DNA of 64,000 nucleotides, taken from positions 18,346-82,345 of the forward strand of contig CACESU010000003.1 in assembly GCA_902562285.1 (NCBI GenBank). Reading direction: 5' to 3'. The notes under the pieces were generated by a model. The model was not told the origin of the DNA. It saw only the letters and a list, made by a program, of their open reading frames with translations, and searched no databases. A program made the position numbers and the translations under genes. Shown one piece after another: positions 10,601 through 18,535 of this stretch (within the stretch, counting starts at the first letter, position 1; each line of letters begins with the position of its first letter). This DNA is from an uncultured Alphaproteobacteria bacterium (lineage in GTDB: Bacteria > Pseudomonadota > Alphaproteobacteria > Rhodobacterales > Rhodobacteraceae).

Positions 10601-12986
10601 AGAAAGAATAAATATACAAAATGCTGGATCTAGACAAACTCAGTTCACAATTTCAGGAACGCTTCATGATGGTGATTCAGATACTGAAGTTGTAACAGTT
10701 TCTGCAGGTGGAACTACTTCAGGACAAAAATATTTTAAAACTGTTACAGATATAAAAGCTAATCTTAATCCTAATGGAAATGTTATAATTGGTACGGTAA
10801 GAGATCAAGATGCAATATTCACTTCACAGTCCCCAAACTCATCAGAAAGAGTAAGTATACAAAATGCTGGAACTCAAAATACTATTTTTACAGTTAATGG
10901 GACATTAGAAAATGGATCATCTGATACTGAAACAATATCTGTTTCAGCAGGTACGACACAAAGTGGAACCACTAATTTTAAAACTATTACAAGTATTTCT
11001 GCAAATGTTAACCCAGATGGTGCGATAACTATTGGAACTTCTTCAGATCCAGATGGTATAATTGATACTGTAACTCCAGGTAGTTCAGGTTCTATTTCTT
11101 TAAATGGGGCATATGTAACTTCCGGCGTTGCAGTTTTAGGAACAAACTTTTCATTAACTCTTGATGGAGCTGATGTATCGTCAGGGACAGCAACACTTGC
11201 AGAAGGTAATATTCAAGTTGGAGTTGTAGGAAATAATAATGGTTTAGCCCAAAGCCAAAAACCTAGCCATGATAGTAATGATAGTATCGACCTCACTGAA
11301 AATGGAACGATTGATAAGGTTTCTAGCAGCGGCGGAATCTTCGCTTTAACGGATGGAAAATTAGTATCTATTAATGTCCCTACTGAAGGTATAAAAGGTA
11401 GTTATCGTGTTAAGGGAATGGATAAATATGGGAGAAATAATCAAGAAGAAATAATTAATGCTAATTCTCATGGTTCCGCAATCAATGGCTCAACAGGTTT
11501 TTTAAGGATTTCTAATGTTTACGTGAATAGTTTAGATCCATCTGATATCAAAGTAGGAGTTGCCAGAGATAATGGTGATAGTGGTACTGCCAATACAATT
11601 TTTGATGATGATGCAATTACTACAGCAAATGGTTATCAAGCAGCAGGAAATTTAAATATTAATGGTTCTGCTACTTCGGGAGGTACTGCAATTTTAAATG
11701 ATTCTAATTTGTCTTACACTATTACTGGAACTAACTCAGAAGGAACCAATATCAGTGAATCAATATCTGGTTCTGCCACTTCCCCTAGTGTTAAATCTTC
11801 TAAACAGTATGCTACGGTAACACAAATATCTGTCGCTAGCTCTCCATCCACATCAGCGGCTGGCAATATAAGAATAGGAACAAATACAAGTACTAATAAT
11901 GTTGCCACCACACAAGCGCCAAGTCCAGGTGGAAATCTAACTCTTGAAGGAAGTGCTAGCTCCATTAGCACCAATGATTCTGTGCTTACAATTGGATCCA
12001 TAGAAGGAAGTTCCCGACAAAAATTATCTTCAACAGCTACTAATAATTTTTATAATTTAAACAACAAATCTGAAGACTTAGATAGAGTAACTATTACAAC
12101 TCCCATACCTAATTTGACTTCTCCTGGCTTAAAAATAACTACAAATAGCAACCATGAAGTTATCACTACAGGAGAAATTTTTGTTCACTCAAACAAACCA
12201 TTTACAATCACACAACAGGATGCCGCTGACGAAAATAAAACAGTACAAATCTTTGCTGATGCTGGAAATAATAATGTTGCATTTACCATTAAAGGAAGAG
12301 ATGATTTAGGTAATTTGATTGAAGAAAGTATCACCAGTTCAGCTGGAAACAGTGTCTCAAGCTCAAATAAATATGCAATTGTATATCAAATAACAGCTGC
12401 TGGGGATCCTGGTGGAAATGTAAAGGCAGGTACATCAATAGATGACGACTCAATAGCTACTTCCCAAAGTCTTAATGTAGCTGTTTCAAGCGATCTAGCA
12501 ATAAACGGAGTAAGAAAAAGTGCTGAAGATGCAATTGTAAATGGAAGTTCTTTTAATCAAGCTGTCTTAAGAAAAGATGGAAGTACTTTTTTTTCTTTAG
12601 ACAACAATCAAAATGAAGTAAATCTTTATGATTTCAGTCTTTCACAAACTGTAGCTGGCCAAGAATTCACTCAACGTTATGACCATGCATTAACTGACAT
12701 AACAGATGCAATCACAAAAATAGATGCGGCACTATTGAAAGAGACACAAATTAATAGTGCAGGAGAAACTTTATCAACAAAGAATGCTCAGTCAGGTTTT
12801 ACAAAAGAAGAATTTATAGAAATGGGGTTAAAAACTGCAGATCGATTAAAAAATTTAACTTCAAAAACATTGCTTATTAAAAATATTTACTCACAACGTC
12901 AAAACCTAAGTATGCTTATGAGTGGCCAGCTTTTTGGATTTGCCATGCTTAATTTCAAGGGTAATTTTGATTTAACAAAAAAATGA
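7674..12986 (+). CDS. Giant repetitive surface or filament-type protein (1770 aa)
   Basis: I do not recognise a named family. No signal peptide or membrane helix is visible. Helical, coiled-coil-like ends (about residues 1-130, and 1650-1770 with Asp/Lys heptads) flank a Ser/Thr/Gly/Asn-rich beta middle. From about residue 480 to 1640 at least seven degenerate units of roughly 75-100 aa recur. Each has a strand like FTI-x-G, an acidic E-x-I turn, a K-[FY]-x-TV-x-I strand and a closing IGT-x-x-D-x-D. Helical ends around a variable beta centre are how flagellin and hook-associated proteins are built, but no diagnostic flagellin motif is present. Similar repeats occur in marine phage structural proteins. 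Cysteine appears to be absent or very rare, as in many secreted filaments. Confidence 0.6.
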   Translation: MTRISSVSMVMETYYKLTQTPSEMEEELKKELSNQNKQQSGDTSTLDDLTEVVGTIKDEIQFLNKAKNTFNEIYKIVDEAHNYLKNLNHEAISGLSQTNLKNKLDGYISSIRLAVSNDGGTNFSEELIKYIEKLTDVNIDDIWKTLSSHEVQGKSHLVGGLNSNVSTNQIISGKQIQIQDAQNTLNLNQLNSQSVSVLASSINGSSTLGVYAKAKNNVSFSNLSSTGTYSFKITNTKTGGSGHSLSGITISDVNNLTPFYDAVNNSAGSTGVIAKINADLSVVTLVDNIGDNINLSNFTTTSGNPTLNIFSEYNRSSRDASLANITVHFKDDSNIGDDGELRGGYVEFFTYDKLNNESISIDTSTVVKVDLNEVSIVGDQIYVGLGDSDSSQIGYIDPTLNGQNGQRLRFKFYDENPSGTQTIFINETILQNLSNLVTFNNVNMDLTNDPDDLERDPRIETVTADINANIYSTGIAESPVTSTSNAIATANYGLTNTHDVTITGTFQYVGNTSDISRTVTIEQNASAKLLAEQLNTIATPTNTSFSATNNVIISHAEALGAVSFNLASHNKTSGIIGTSDISANITETGKQIRIQRFGALGNTRSFTITGTGSDGSVLNETIANVAANSTATGSSFFSTVHSIVTDGPLGGDGIFDIGTSTDNDEIISAPGGVGYSEPTLTSFKINGSAAADKNVARLTYHDGNAERNLTNLKNAINAQQGTTGIQAQDYGDSQALILTHSSGENIVISELSGVGLRVQAAEFHGFGTVNTARTLDAARNLDFITDKRFVAITPTSSGSITADYTITGTNFSGSTISETISGINPSGGTQYSKQSFSTVSQITTSNVTSDVTLIGHVDTDGSSNLVANSIIADDASNTARPLENDGTTKSEISLNGTSVSGTADLLSATDGQFVTVTADAGSPVLTVRINGRNYLGDALERDIEIVPGSTVTINSNGDSDRFATVHRMRTLGSMIGERINIQNAGSRQTQFTISGTLHDGDSDTEVVTVSAGGTTSGQKYFKTVTDIKANLNPNGNVIIGTVRDQDAIFTSQSPNSSERVSIQNAGTQNTIFTVNGTLENGSSDTETISVSAGTTQSGTTNFKTITSISANVNPDGAITIGTSSDPDGIIDTVTPGSSGSISLNGAYVTSGVAVLGTNFSLTLDGADVSSGTATLAEGNIQVGVVGNNNGLAQSQKPSHDSNDSIDLTENGTIDKVSSSGGIFALTDGKLVSINVPTEGIKGSYRVKGMDKYGRNNQEEIINANSHGSAINGSTGFLRISNVYVNSLDPSDIKVGVARDNGDSGTANTIFDDDAITTANGYQAAGNLNINGSATSGGTAILNDSNLSYTITGTNSEGTNISESISGSATSPSVKSSKQYATVTQISVASSPSTSAAGNIRIGTNTSTNNVATTQAPSPGGNLTLEGSASSISTNDSVLTIGSIEGSSRQKLSSTATNNFYNLNNKSEDLDRVTITTPIPNLTSPGLKITTNSNHEVITTGEIFVHSNKPFTITQQDAADENKTVQIFADAGNNNVAFTIKGRDDLGNLIEESITSSAGNSVSSSNKYAIVYQITAAGDPGGNVKAGTSIDDDSIATSQSLNVAVSSDLAINGVRKSAEDAIVNGSSFNQAVLRKDGSTFFSLDNNQNEVNLYDFSLSQTVAGQEFTQRYDHALTDITDAITKIDAALLKETQINSAGETLSTKNAQSGFTKEEFIEMGLKTADRLKNLTSKTLLIKNIYSQRQNLSMLMSGQLFGFAMLNFKGNFDLTKK

Positions 12987-13005
12987 GATTTTTTTTAAAT
13001 TAAAT

Positions 13006-14037
13006 TTAATATGACGGCCAGGTATCTGAAAGCTTGTAACCTTGTTTAAATGGATCCGAATGATCCATAAAATATGAATGATGACCAGTAATCCAAGCAC
13101 TTCCTGCAATTTTGGGTATTACATAGTTTCTATTACTTCTTTTTTGAATATCATCAACTTTACACTCAAATTCCGTTTCCAAAATAGATTTACCAATAAA
13201 TATATCTGACTTCTTTAAAATACCATTTTCAACTAGCAGAGCCATTCTGGCAGAACACCCAGTTCCACATGGCGAACGATCTAATTTCCCTGGCTTAATC
13301 ACAACCGTATTTTTTCCTTCAGTATATCCTTTTTCGTTTTTGTAAATTGGAAGTGTGAATTGACAAAAGGATATATGGTTCCAATCTTTTATTTTTGGAT
13401 GTTTAAAACCTATTTGCTCATTGGCTAGCGCAGTAATGTTTTCTCCTAATTTCACAAGATCTGCTGCCTCATTTTTAATTAATGAAAAACCTAGTTTTTT
13501 TGCATCGATTATTACAAAACTATCTCCACCAAAAGCTATATCTACTTTAAAAGTACCCAAATCTGGTATCTCTAAATCACAATCTTTCTTATAAACAAAA
13601 CTTGGTAAATTTTCTATTTCTACTTTTTTTACCTTACCATCACAACAATATGCTCTAGTTTTAATTAGCCCGCCTGGTGACTCTAAAATTAGATCACTAA
13701 ATGGCTCTTCCATAGACTTCATTCCAGTTTCAAAAATAACAGTAGTTGTACAAATTGCATTAGATCCTGACATTGGTGGATTGAACATAGGCTCCATTAT
13801 TATCCACCCAAAGTCAGCTTTCTTGTTTATTGGAGGTAGAATTAAATTGAAATGTTTATAAACCCCACCTCTAGGTTCCAATAGCAATAGATTTCTTAAA
13901 TCAGGGTGGTCCATCAAGAATTTTGATTTTTCTTTAATAGTTTTTCCTACTGGATTCTGAACACCTGATAAAATAACCTCACCAACTTCTCCTGCCGCAT
14001 GACAACCAATTGTATTTATAAAAATTTTACTTCTCAT
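13006..14037 (-). CDS. Proline racemase family enzyme, Ser/Cys type (hydroxyproline epimerase or trans-3-hydroxyproline dehydratase)
   Basis: The 343-aa protein has the whole proline-racemase fold. FINTIGCHAAGEVGEV at the start is followed by GGVYKHFNLILPP, and by the second catalytic-Cys motif DRSPCGTGCSARMA (about residues 253-266). The first catalytic position, usually Cys in MCGH, is Ser here (PMSGSNAIC). Within the family Ser/Cys pairs are known in enzymes with trans-3-hydroxyproline dehydratase and/or 4-hydroxyproline epimerase activity, so a plain proline racemase is unlikely. It is convergent with the giant gene; a CIA30 protein follows upstream by 22 bp. Confidence 0.85.
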   Translation of the reverse strand: MRSKIFINTIGCHAAGEVGEVILSGVQNPVGKTIKEKSKFLMDHPDLRNLLLLEPRGGVYKHFNLILPPINKKADFGWIIMEPMFNPPMSGSNAICTTTVIFETGMKSMEEPFSDLILESPGGLIKTRAYCCDGKVKKVEIENLPSFVYKKDCDLEIPDLGTFKVDIAFGGDSFVIIDAKKLGFSLIKNEAADLVKLGENITALANEQIGFKHPKIKDWNHISFCQFTLPIYKNEKGYTEGKNTVVIKPGKLDRSPCGTGCSARMALLVENGILKKSDIFIGKSILETEFECKVDDIQKRSNRNYVIPKIAGSAWITGHHSYFMDHSDPFKQGYKLSDTWPSY

Positions 14038-14059
14038 TAAATTACAAATTCACTAGAAA

Positions 14060-14614
14060 TCATTGAAAAGCTACCTCAGAGACATAGAGATCAGCCTTGA
14101 AATTCCTTCCAAAAGCAACTAACCCAACGCTCTTAATAGTGTTGGGTTTAATAGATTTTGATAAAAAACTACTAGACCTTTCAAATTCAGAAATTGGAAT
14201 TTTAATTTTTCTCCAATTATTAGTCACTTTAAATTCAGCTTTATAATATTGCCATGGTAAAATAGTTCCAGATGTTCTTAAAAAAATATGGTAAATTTCA
14301 TTATTACCTTTAGCTTTCAAATTTATAGCTTGAACAGAATTATTTAAACCAGAAACTTTTTTTCTAATCTGAATAAAACCACCGTTATTTTCAGTAGTGA
14401 CAACACCGGAAAGATGGGCAAAATTATTATTTGAAAGTTTTCCAAATGCCACATTTCCTGAAGATCTTCCACCCATCACAGTATCTGCAAAAAAAATCCA
14501 CCTTTGTTCAGGGTTATTACTAAAATTATCAGTCATTTTCTGATCAGCGAAACCCATTGAGAAAGATAAAAAAGAAAAGAAAATTAATTTTATAAATGTA
14601 AAAAAAAAATTCAT
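14060..14614 (-). CDS. Secreted CIA30-family (NDUFAF1-like) protein
   Basis: The 184-aa product has an N-terminal signal peptide (residues about 1-23, ending SMGFA). One CIA30/jelly-roll domain follows, with the family signature 'WIFFADTVMGGRSSGN', then 'LSGVVTTENNGGFIQIR' and the C-terminal 'VGLVAFGRNFKADLYVSEV'. In mitochondria the family assists complex I assembly; bacterial members are carbohydrate-binding-like proteins of unknown role. It lies 22 bp upstream of the proline-racemase-family gene on the same strand and may be co-transcribed. Confidence 0.8.
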   Translation of the reverse strand: MNFFFTFIKLIFFSFLSFSMGFADQKMTDNFSNNPEQRWIFFADTVMGGRSSGNVAFGKLSNNNFAHLSGVVTTENNGGFIQIRKKVSGLNNSVQAINLKAKGNNEIYHIFLRTSGTILPWQYYKAEFKVTNNWRKIKIPISEFERSSSFLSKSIKPNTIKSVGLVAFGRNFKADLYVSEVAFQ

Positions 14615-14737
14615 ATTTATACATACATAAAAAAATATAATTTGTGAAATTGAAATTCATAAATTTTTAAAATTAATTACTAAAAAAAAAAAGTTACATG
14701 TCGTTTCATTTAAAGTTTAATTACTTTGAATATTTGC

Positions 14738-16456
14738 ATGCTCGATAATTTGATAAAAGAAGATAGAACTATCAATTGTAACTTAAAAGAAATGCAATAC
14801 TTAGGATATTTTTATCAATCTAAAAATATTAATGAAGCAAGGGAAAAATTACTACAAACAAGACAGATAATCATCCAAGAAAATTTGTCTAAAAATAAAA
14901 AGGATCTTGAAAATTTAGTTATTTATTTCAGTAATAAATTAAACTCAAAAAAAGATGATGTGGACTTGACCATTGGATTAGGTAATTGTCTTGAAAAGTT
15001 ACAAAAAACGAAACATTTAAAAAGCCTTTTTTCGAATTTTGATAAAAATGTAATTGGTTCTTATTTCATAAAAAAACGATTAGCAGATATATTCTACAAA
15101 GAAGGCAATTTTAAAAATGCACTAAAAAATTATGAATTTTATTTAAAAAGCAGCAAAAATAATAACAATAGAGATGTTTATACTAAAATGATTTTTTGTT
15201 GTTACACCATGCAACAATATGAAAAAGGTAGTGATTATGTAATTAAATGCATCAAAAATTCAACTGAAATTTCTCCAGAAGAATTGTTACTATTCGGTAA
15301 CATATTTCTGAAGTCAAATAATTATGAAAAAGCCATTGAGCAATTTTATATTGGGATTAAAACTTTAGCTAAATATTTAAAAATAGTTGAAAATCTACCT
15401 TTTATTTCCAAAAACAATTATAAAATAAATAAAGAAAAATTTTTGGAAGCTGTTAAATTGTCTTCTCCACAATATTTATTTCCTAAATTTTTAAACAATA
15501 TTGGATATGCCTATAATAAAATTGGTAATTATAAGGAAGCCCAGAAATATCTTTTTAAATCTATTTCATTAGTAAAAAATCCATATACACTGAATAATTT
15601 AGCCTTATCACTTAAAGCACAAGGAAAAAAAATAGATGCTCTTAATTACTTGCTAAAGGCAATTCAAATTGAACCCAAATCAGCAAAAATTTATTTTAAT
15701 TTGGCGGAAATTTACTTATCAATGAATGATGTAAAAAATACAAGAAAGTTTTTAAATAAAACACTTAATTTAGATCCCGATCATGCAGGAGCAAAATTAA
15801 AAAATGAAATTTTAAATGGAAATTTCGAAGGTAAAATTCCATTGAAATATTTGGAACACCATTTTGATTCATATTCAGAAACATTTGAAAAGCATCTACT
15901 AAGTACTTTAAAGTATAAAGTGCCATTAGCTTTGTCAAAAATGATTAACTCTAAATATGAAAAAAAAATTTCATTTAAAAATATACTTGATTTAGGCTGT
16001 GGAACTGGTCTTTGTGGAATTCAAATCAAAAATAATTTTAATAAACTTGTAGGTGTAGATATTTCAAAACAAATGCTAATTAAAGCTAAACAAAAATCAA
16101 TTTATACACAATTAATATGTACTGATATTATTAATTTTTTAAAATGCACTAAACAAAAGTATGAGATAATTATAGCGGCAGATGTCTTAATTTATATAGG
16201 TGACCTTACCGAACTTTTTAAATTTGTACACGTTACTATGCTTAATAATGCAAGATTTATATTTTCAATTGAGGAAACAACAAAAGGTAATTATACTATA
16301 AATCAAAATGGAAGATTTTCACATAGTCTTTATTACATAACTAAAATCTCCCAAAAATATAATTTAATCATAGAAACATCGCACGACATTAAAATCAGAA
16401 AAGAAAATAACAAATGGGTTAATGGCAAAATTATTTCTGTTATGAAAAATCAATGA
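14738..16456 (+). CDS. TPR-repeat protein fused to a class I SAM methyltransferase
   Basis: About 572 aa. The open frame begins at a TTG (14726), but the ATG at 14738 (MLDNLIKED) is the likelier start. Residues about 30-370 form helical hairpins of the TPR kind, several with the A-x-x-Y/F-L-x-x-x-I/L pattern (for example 'YKEAQKYLFKSISL' and 'KIDALNYLLKAIQIEP'). The C-terminal 200 residues are a methyltransferase with the SAM motif ILDLGCGTGLCG and the acidic GVDISKQML strand. TPR-methyltransferase fusions of this kind are common in alphaproteobacteria; the substrate is unknown. Lysine and asparagine are extremely frequent. Confidence 0.8.
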   Translation: MLDNLIKEDRTINCNLKEMQYLGYFYQSKNINEAREKLLQTRQIIIQENLSKNKKDLENLVIYFSNKLNSKKDDVDLTIGLGNCLEKLQKTKHLKSLFSNFDKNVIGSYFIKKRLADIFYKEGNFKNALKNYEFYLKSSKNNNNRDVYTKMIFCCYTMQQYEKGSDYVIKCIKNSTEISPEELLLFGNIFLKSNNYEKAIEQFYIGIKTLAKYLKIVENLPFISKNNYKINKEKFLEAVKLSSPQYLFPKFLNNIGYAYNKIGNYKEAQKYLFKSISLVKNPYTLNNLALSLKAQGKKIDALNYLLKAIQIEPKSAKIYFNLAEIYLSMNDVKNTRKFLNKTLNLDPDHAGAKLKNEILNGNFEGKIPLKYLEHHFDSYSETFEKHLLSTLKYKVPLALSKMINSKYEKKISFKNILDLGCGTGLCGIQIKNNFNKLVGVDISKQMLIKAKQKSIYTQLICTDIINFLKCTKQKYEIIIAADVLIYIGDLTELFKFVHVTMLNNARFIFSIEETTKGNYTINQNGRFSHSLYYITKISQKYNLIIETSHDIKIRKENNKWVNGKIISVMKNQ

Positions 16457-16468
16457 AAAAAAGTTTGA

Positions 16469-16666
16469 TTATACCTTTAACATCTTTTTTGCTATCATTG
16501 GAAAAAATGAGTTTTCATTGATTTCATTTTTTTTTCCAGTAATTTTTCTCTGATCATTTAAACTTTTAGATCTATTGAAAGACGAAAGTGAAACGTTTCT
16601 ACTTTGAAAAAACCTTCTATAATCTCTGTCATCTTTATTGAATTCTTGAATCATATATTTTAGCAT
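16469..16666 (-). CDS. Small basic hypothetical protein (65 aa)
   Basis: The ATG at 16666 follows a good ribosome site (GAGGATAATTAA), which is the main reason to accept this short frame. The product is strongly basic with a run of Arg and Asp (KDDRDYRRFFQSRN) and no membrane segment. No family is recognised. It is convergent with the TPR-methyltransferase gene, 12 bp apart. Confidence 0.5.
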   Translation of the reverse strand: MLKYMIQEFNKDDRDYRRFFQSRNVSLSSFNRSKSLNDQRKITGKKNEINENSFFPMIAKKMLKV

Positions 16667-16742
16667 TTAATTATCCTCTAGTTTGTCAATTAAATGACAG
16701 AAGCAAATTTAGTGCCAAACTATAATACAATATTAAAATTTG

Positions 16743-17252
16743 TTATTTTGTATGATTTAAATTTTTAACTAAGAAATGTCCTGAAGCCATGGCAAAAGGC
16801 TTATTAGGTTCATCTTGCCAAGATTTGACCGAAACTGAAGCATAACGGTGACCAATTTTATTTATTTTAGCTCTTGCAAAAGACTCCACTGGGCGTCCTG
16901 AATTTAAATAATCTATGGTTATGTCTATAGTCTTTGGTATCCTTTGCAATATATTATCTTGCACTCCTAATCTTAAGTTTTTTAGATTAATTTGATCATC
17001 TTTTCTTTCTAAAAAGATAGCCCAAGACAATTGAATTATTGCTGTAATTTCAAGAAATGAACCAATAATACCCCCATGCAAGGCCGGTATTGCAGGATTT
17101 CCAATAAAATCTTTTTTGAAAGGTAAATGAGCCGTGATTTCATTTCCTAAACAATCCAGTTTTATACCTAAGGTTTTACAAAATGGAATTTGTTCAACTA
17201 AAGAAACTAGTACTTCTTTTTTTACTTGATCTATTTCTTTGTGGTTTGACAA
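16743..17252 (-). CDS. PaaI/YbgC-type hotdog thioesterase (first of a tandem pair)
   Basis: A 169-aa single hotdog-fold protein related to PaaI acyl-CoA thioesterases. The family signature is visible as 'GNPAIPALHGGIIGSFLEITA' (about residues 51-71), with HGG on the catalytic helix. TTG at 17252 is the start, supported by AAAGGTG seven bases away. It lies 18 bp after the second thioesterase gene on the same strand. The two proteins are clearly related (GNPxxPALHGG versus GDPKTGVLHGG) and probably act as a pair; the acyl-CoA substrate cannot be read. Confidence 0.8.
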   Translation of the reverse strand: MSNHKEIDQVKKEVLVSLVEQIPFCKTLGIKLDCLGNEITAHLPFKKDFIGNPAIPALHGGIIGSFLEITAIIQLSWAIFLERKDDQINLKNLRLGVQDNILQRIPKTIDITIDYLNSGRPVESFARAKINKIGHRYASVSVKSWQDEPNKPFAMASGHFLVKNLNHTK

Positions 17253-17270
17253 AACTCAACACCTTTTAAA

Positions 17271-17699
17271 TTAAAATGGACTAGTAAATGCTCCAGTTGC
17301 AGTAGCAATTGGAATTTTTTTAGTTCCGTCTTGTGCATTTGCTCTTACAAAAACAACACTATTTGTAACTCTATAACACTTAGCTTCTGCTATGATAGTT
17401 CTTTCAGGTTTTGCAGGACGCATATAATCTATTCTTAAATCAATAGTAGCAGTTGATGTTTTTGGATCCCCAGCAGTCATCACAGCAGCTCCACAACAAC
17501 TATCTAATAAGGTAGTAATAACACCACCATGTAAAACCCCAGTTTTTGGATCACCTATCAAATTTTTCTGATATGGCATCGTCATTACCGCTTGACCATT
17601 CCCTATCCTTTCTAATTTTAAACCAATATATTTAGAAAAAGGTAAATTCTTAAAAAATAACTTAACTTGCTCAGAAGGTATAGGTATTTCATCTATCAT
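17271..17699 (-). CDS. PaaI-type hotdog thioesterase (second of a tandem pair)
   Basis: A 142-aa hotdog protein with the PaaI signature GDPKTGVLHGGVITTLLDSC and the core strand 'TATIDLRIDYMRPAKP'. It hydrolyses an acyl-CoA, probably an aromatic or medium-chain one by family analogy. It is the promoter-proximal gene of the pair and divergent from ung. The length is typical of the family, and sequence composition does not differ from its neighbours. Confidence 0.85.
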   Translation of the reverse strand: MIDEIPIPSEQVKLFFKNLPFSKYIGLKLERIGNGQAVMTMPYQKNLIGDPKTGVLHGGVITTLLDSCCGAAVMTAGDPKTSTATIDLRIDYMRPAKPERTIIAEAKCYRVTNSVVFVRANAQDGTKKIPIATATGAFTSPF

Positions 17700-17788
17700 C
17701 TTTTTAACTTTCTCTTTGAAATGAGTTTAAAATAATTCATAATCTTAAATTTGAGTTTTTACTAATAGAAAGTTTATTGGTTAAATTA

Positions 17789-18454
17789 ATGATAAAGGCA
17801 AAAATTGAAGAAAGTTGGCTTAATTATCTTTCAGCAGAATTTGAATCAGATTATATGAAAAATCTTAGTACCTTTTTAAAAGAGGAAAAGAAGATAAAAA
17901 CTATTTATCCACAAGGAGGTAAAATATTTAATGCTTTTAATTTAACGCCATTTTCTAAAGTAAAAGTAGTGATTCTAGGTCAAGACCCTTACCATGGCCC
18001 TAATCAAGCAAATGGTTTAAGTTTTTCTGTAAACAAATCAGTCACTATTCCACCTTCATTAAAAAATATATTTATAGAATTATATAATGACCTTGGAATT
18101 AAACCTGCCAGTTCAGGTTGTTTAGAACGTTGGAGCAAACAAGGTATTCTTCTTTTAAATACCTGTTTAACAGTAGAAAAAGGGAAACCTGCATCACATA
18201 GAAATATAGGATGGGAACAATTTACGGACATGGTGTTAAAACAATTGAATGCTAATAAAAAAAATATAGTGTATTTGTTATGGGGAAAGCATGCCCAAGA
18301 AAAAGCACATATTATTAATAAATCCAATAACAAAGTCTTTATGAGTTCACATCCATCACCATATTCAGCAAATCAGGGTTTTTTTGGATCAAAACCTTTT
18401 TCAAAAACGAATGATTATTTGAACTCTACAAAACAAACAACGATCAATTGGTAA
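17789..18454 (+). CDS. ung: Uracil-DNA glycosylase (family 1)
   Basis: Ung removes uracil from DNA to start base-excision repair. The protein (221 aa from the ATG at 17789; a TTG 12 bases earlier is a possible alternative start) shows the water-activating motif VVILGQDPYHGPNQANGLSFS and the leucine-loop/minor-groove motif MSSHPSPYSANQGFFG. The helix 'IVYLLWGKHAQEKAHII' is also present. All catalytic residues (Asp and Tyr in GQDPYHG, His in HPSPYS) are intact and the length is normal. It is divergent from the thioesterase genes. Confidence 0.97.
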   Translation: MIKAKIEESWLNYLSAEFESDYMKNLSTFLKEEKKIKTIYPQGGKIFNAFNLTPFSKVKVVILGQDPYHGPNQANGLSFSVNKSVTIPPSLKNIFIELYNDLGIKPASSGCLERWSKQGILLLNTCLTVEKGKPASHRNIGWEQFTDMVLKQLNANKKNIVYLLWGKHAQEKAHIINKSNNKVFMSSHPSPYSANQGFFGSKPFSKTNDYLNSTKQTTINW

Positions 18455-18535
18455 TCAAATGTGACGCTTATAATTATAAAAAATATATATTAAAAAAAGT
18501 ATATAAAGCATAATCGAATAATGAGGTAGTTCAAA

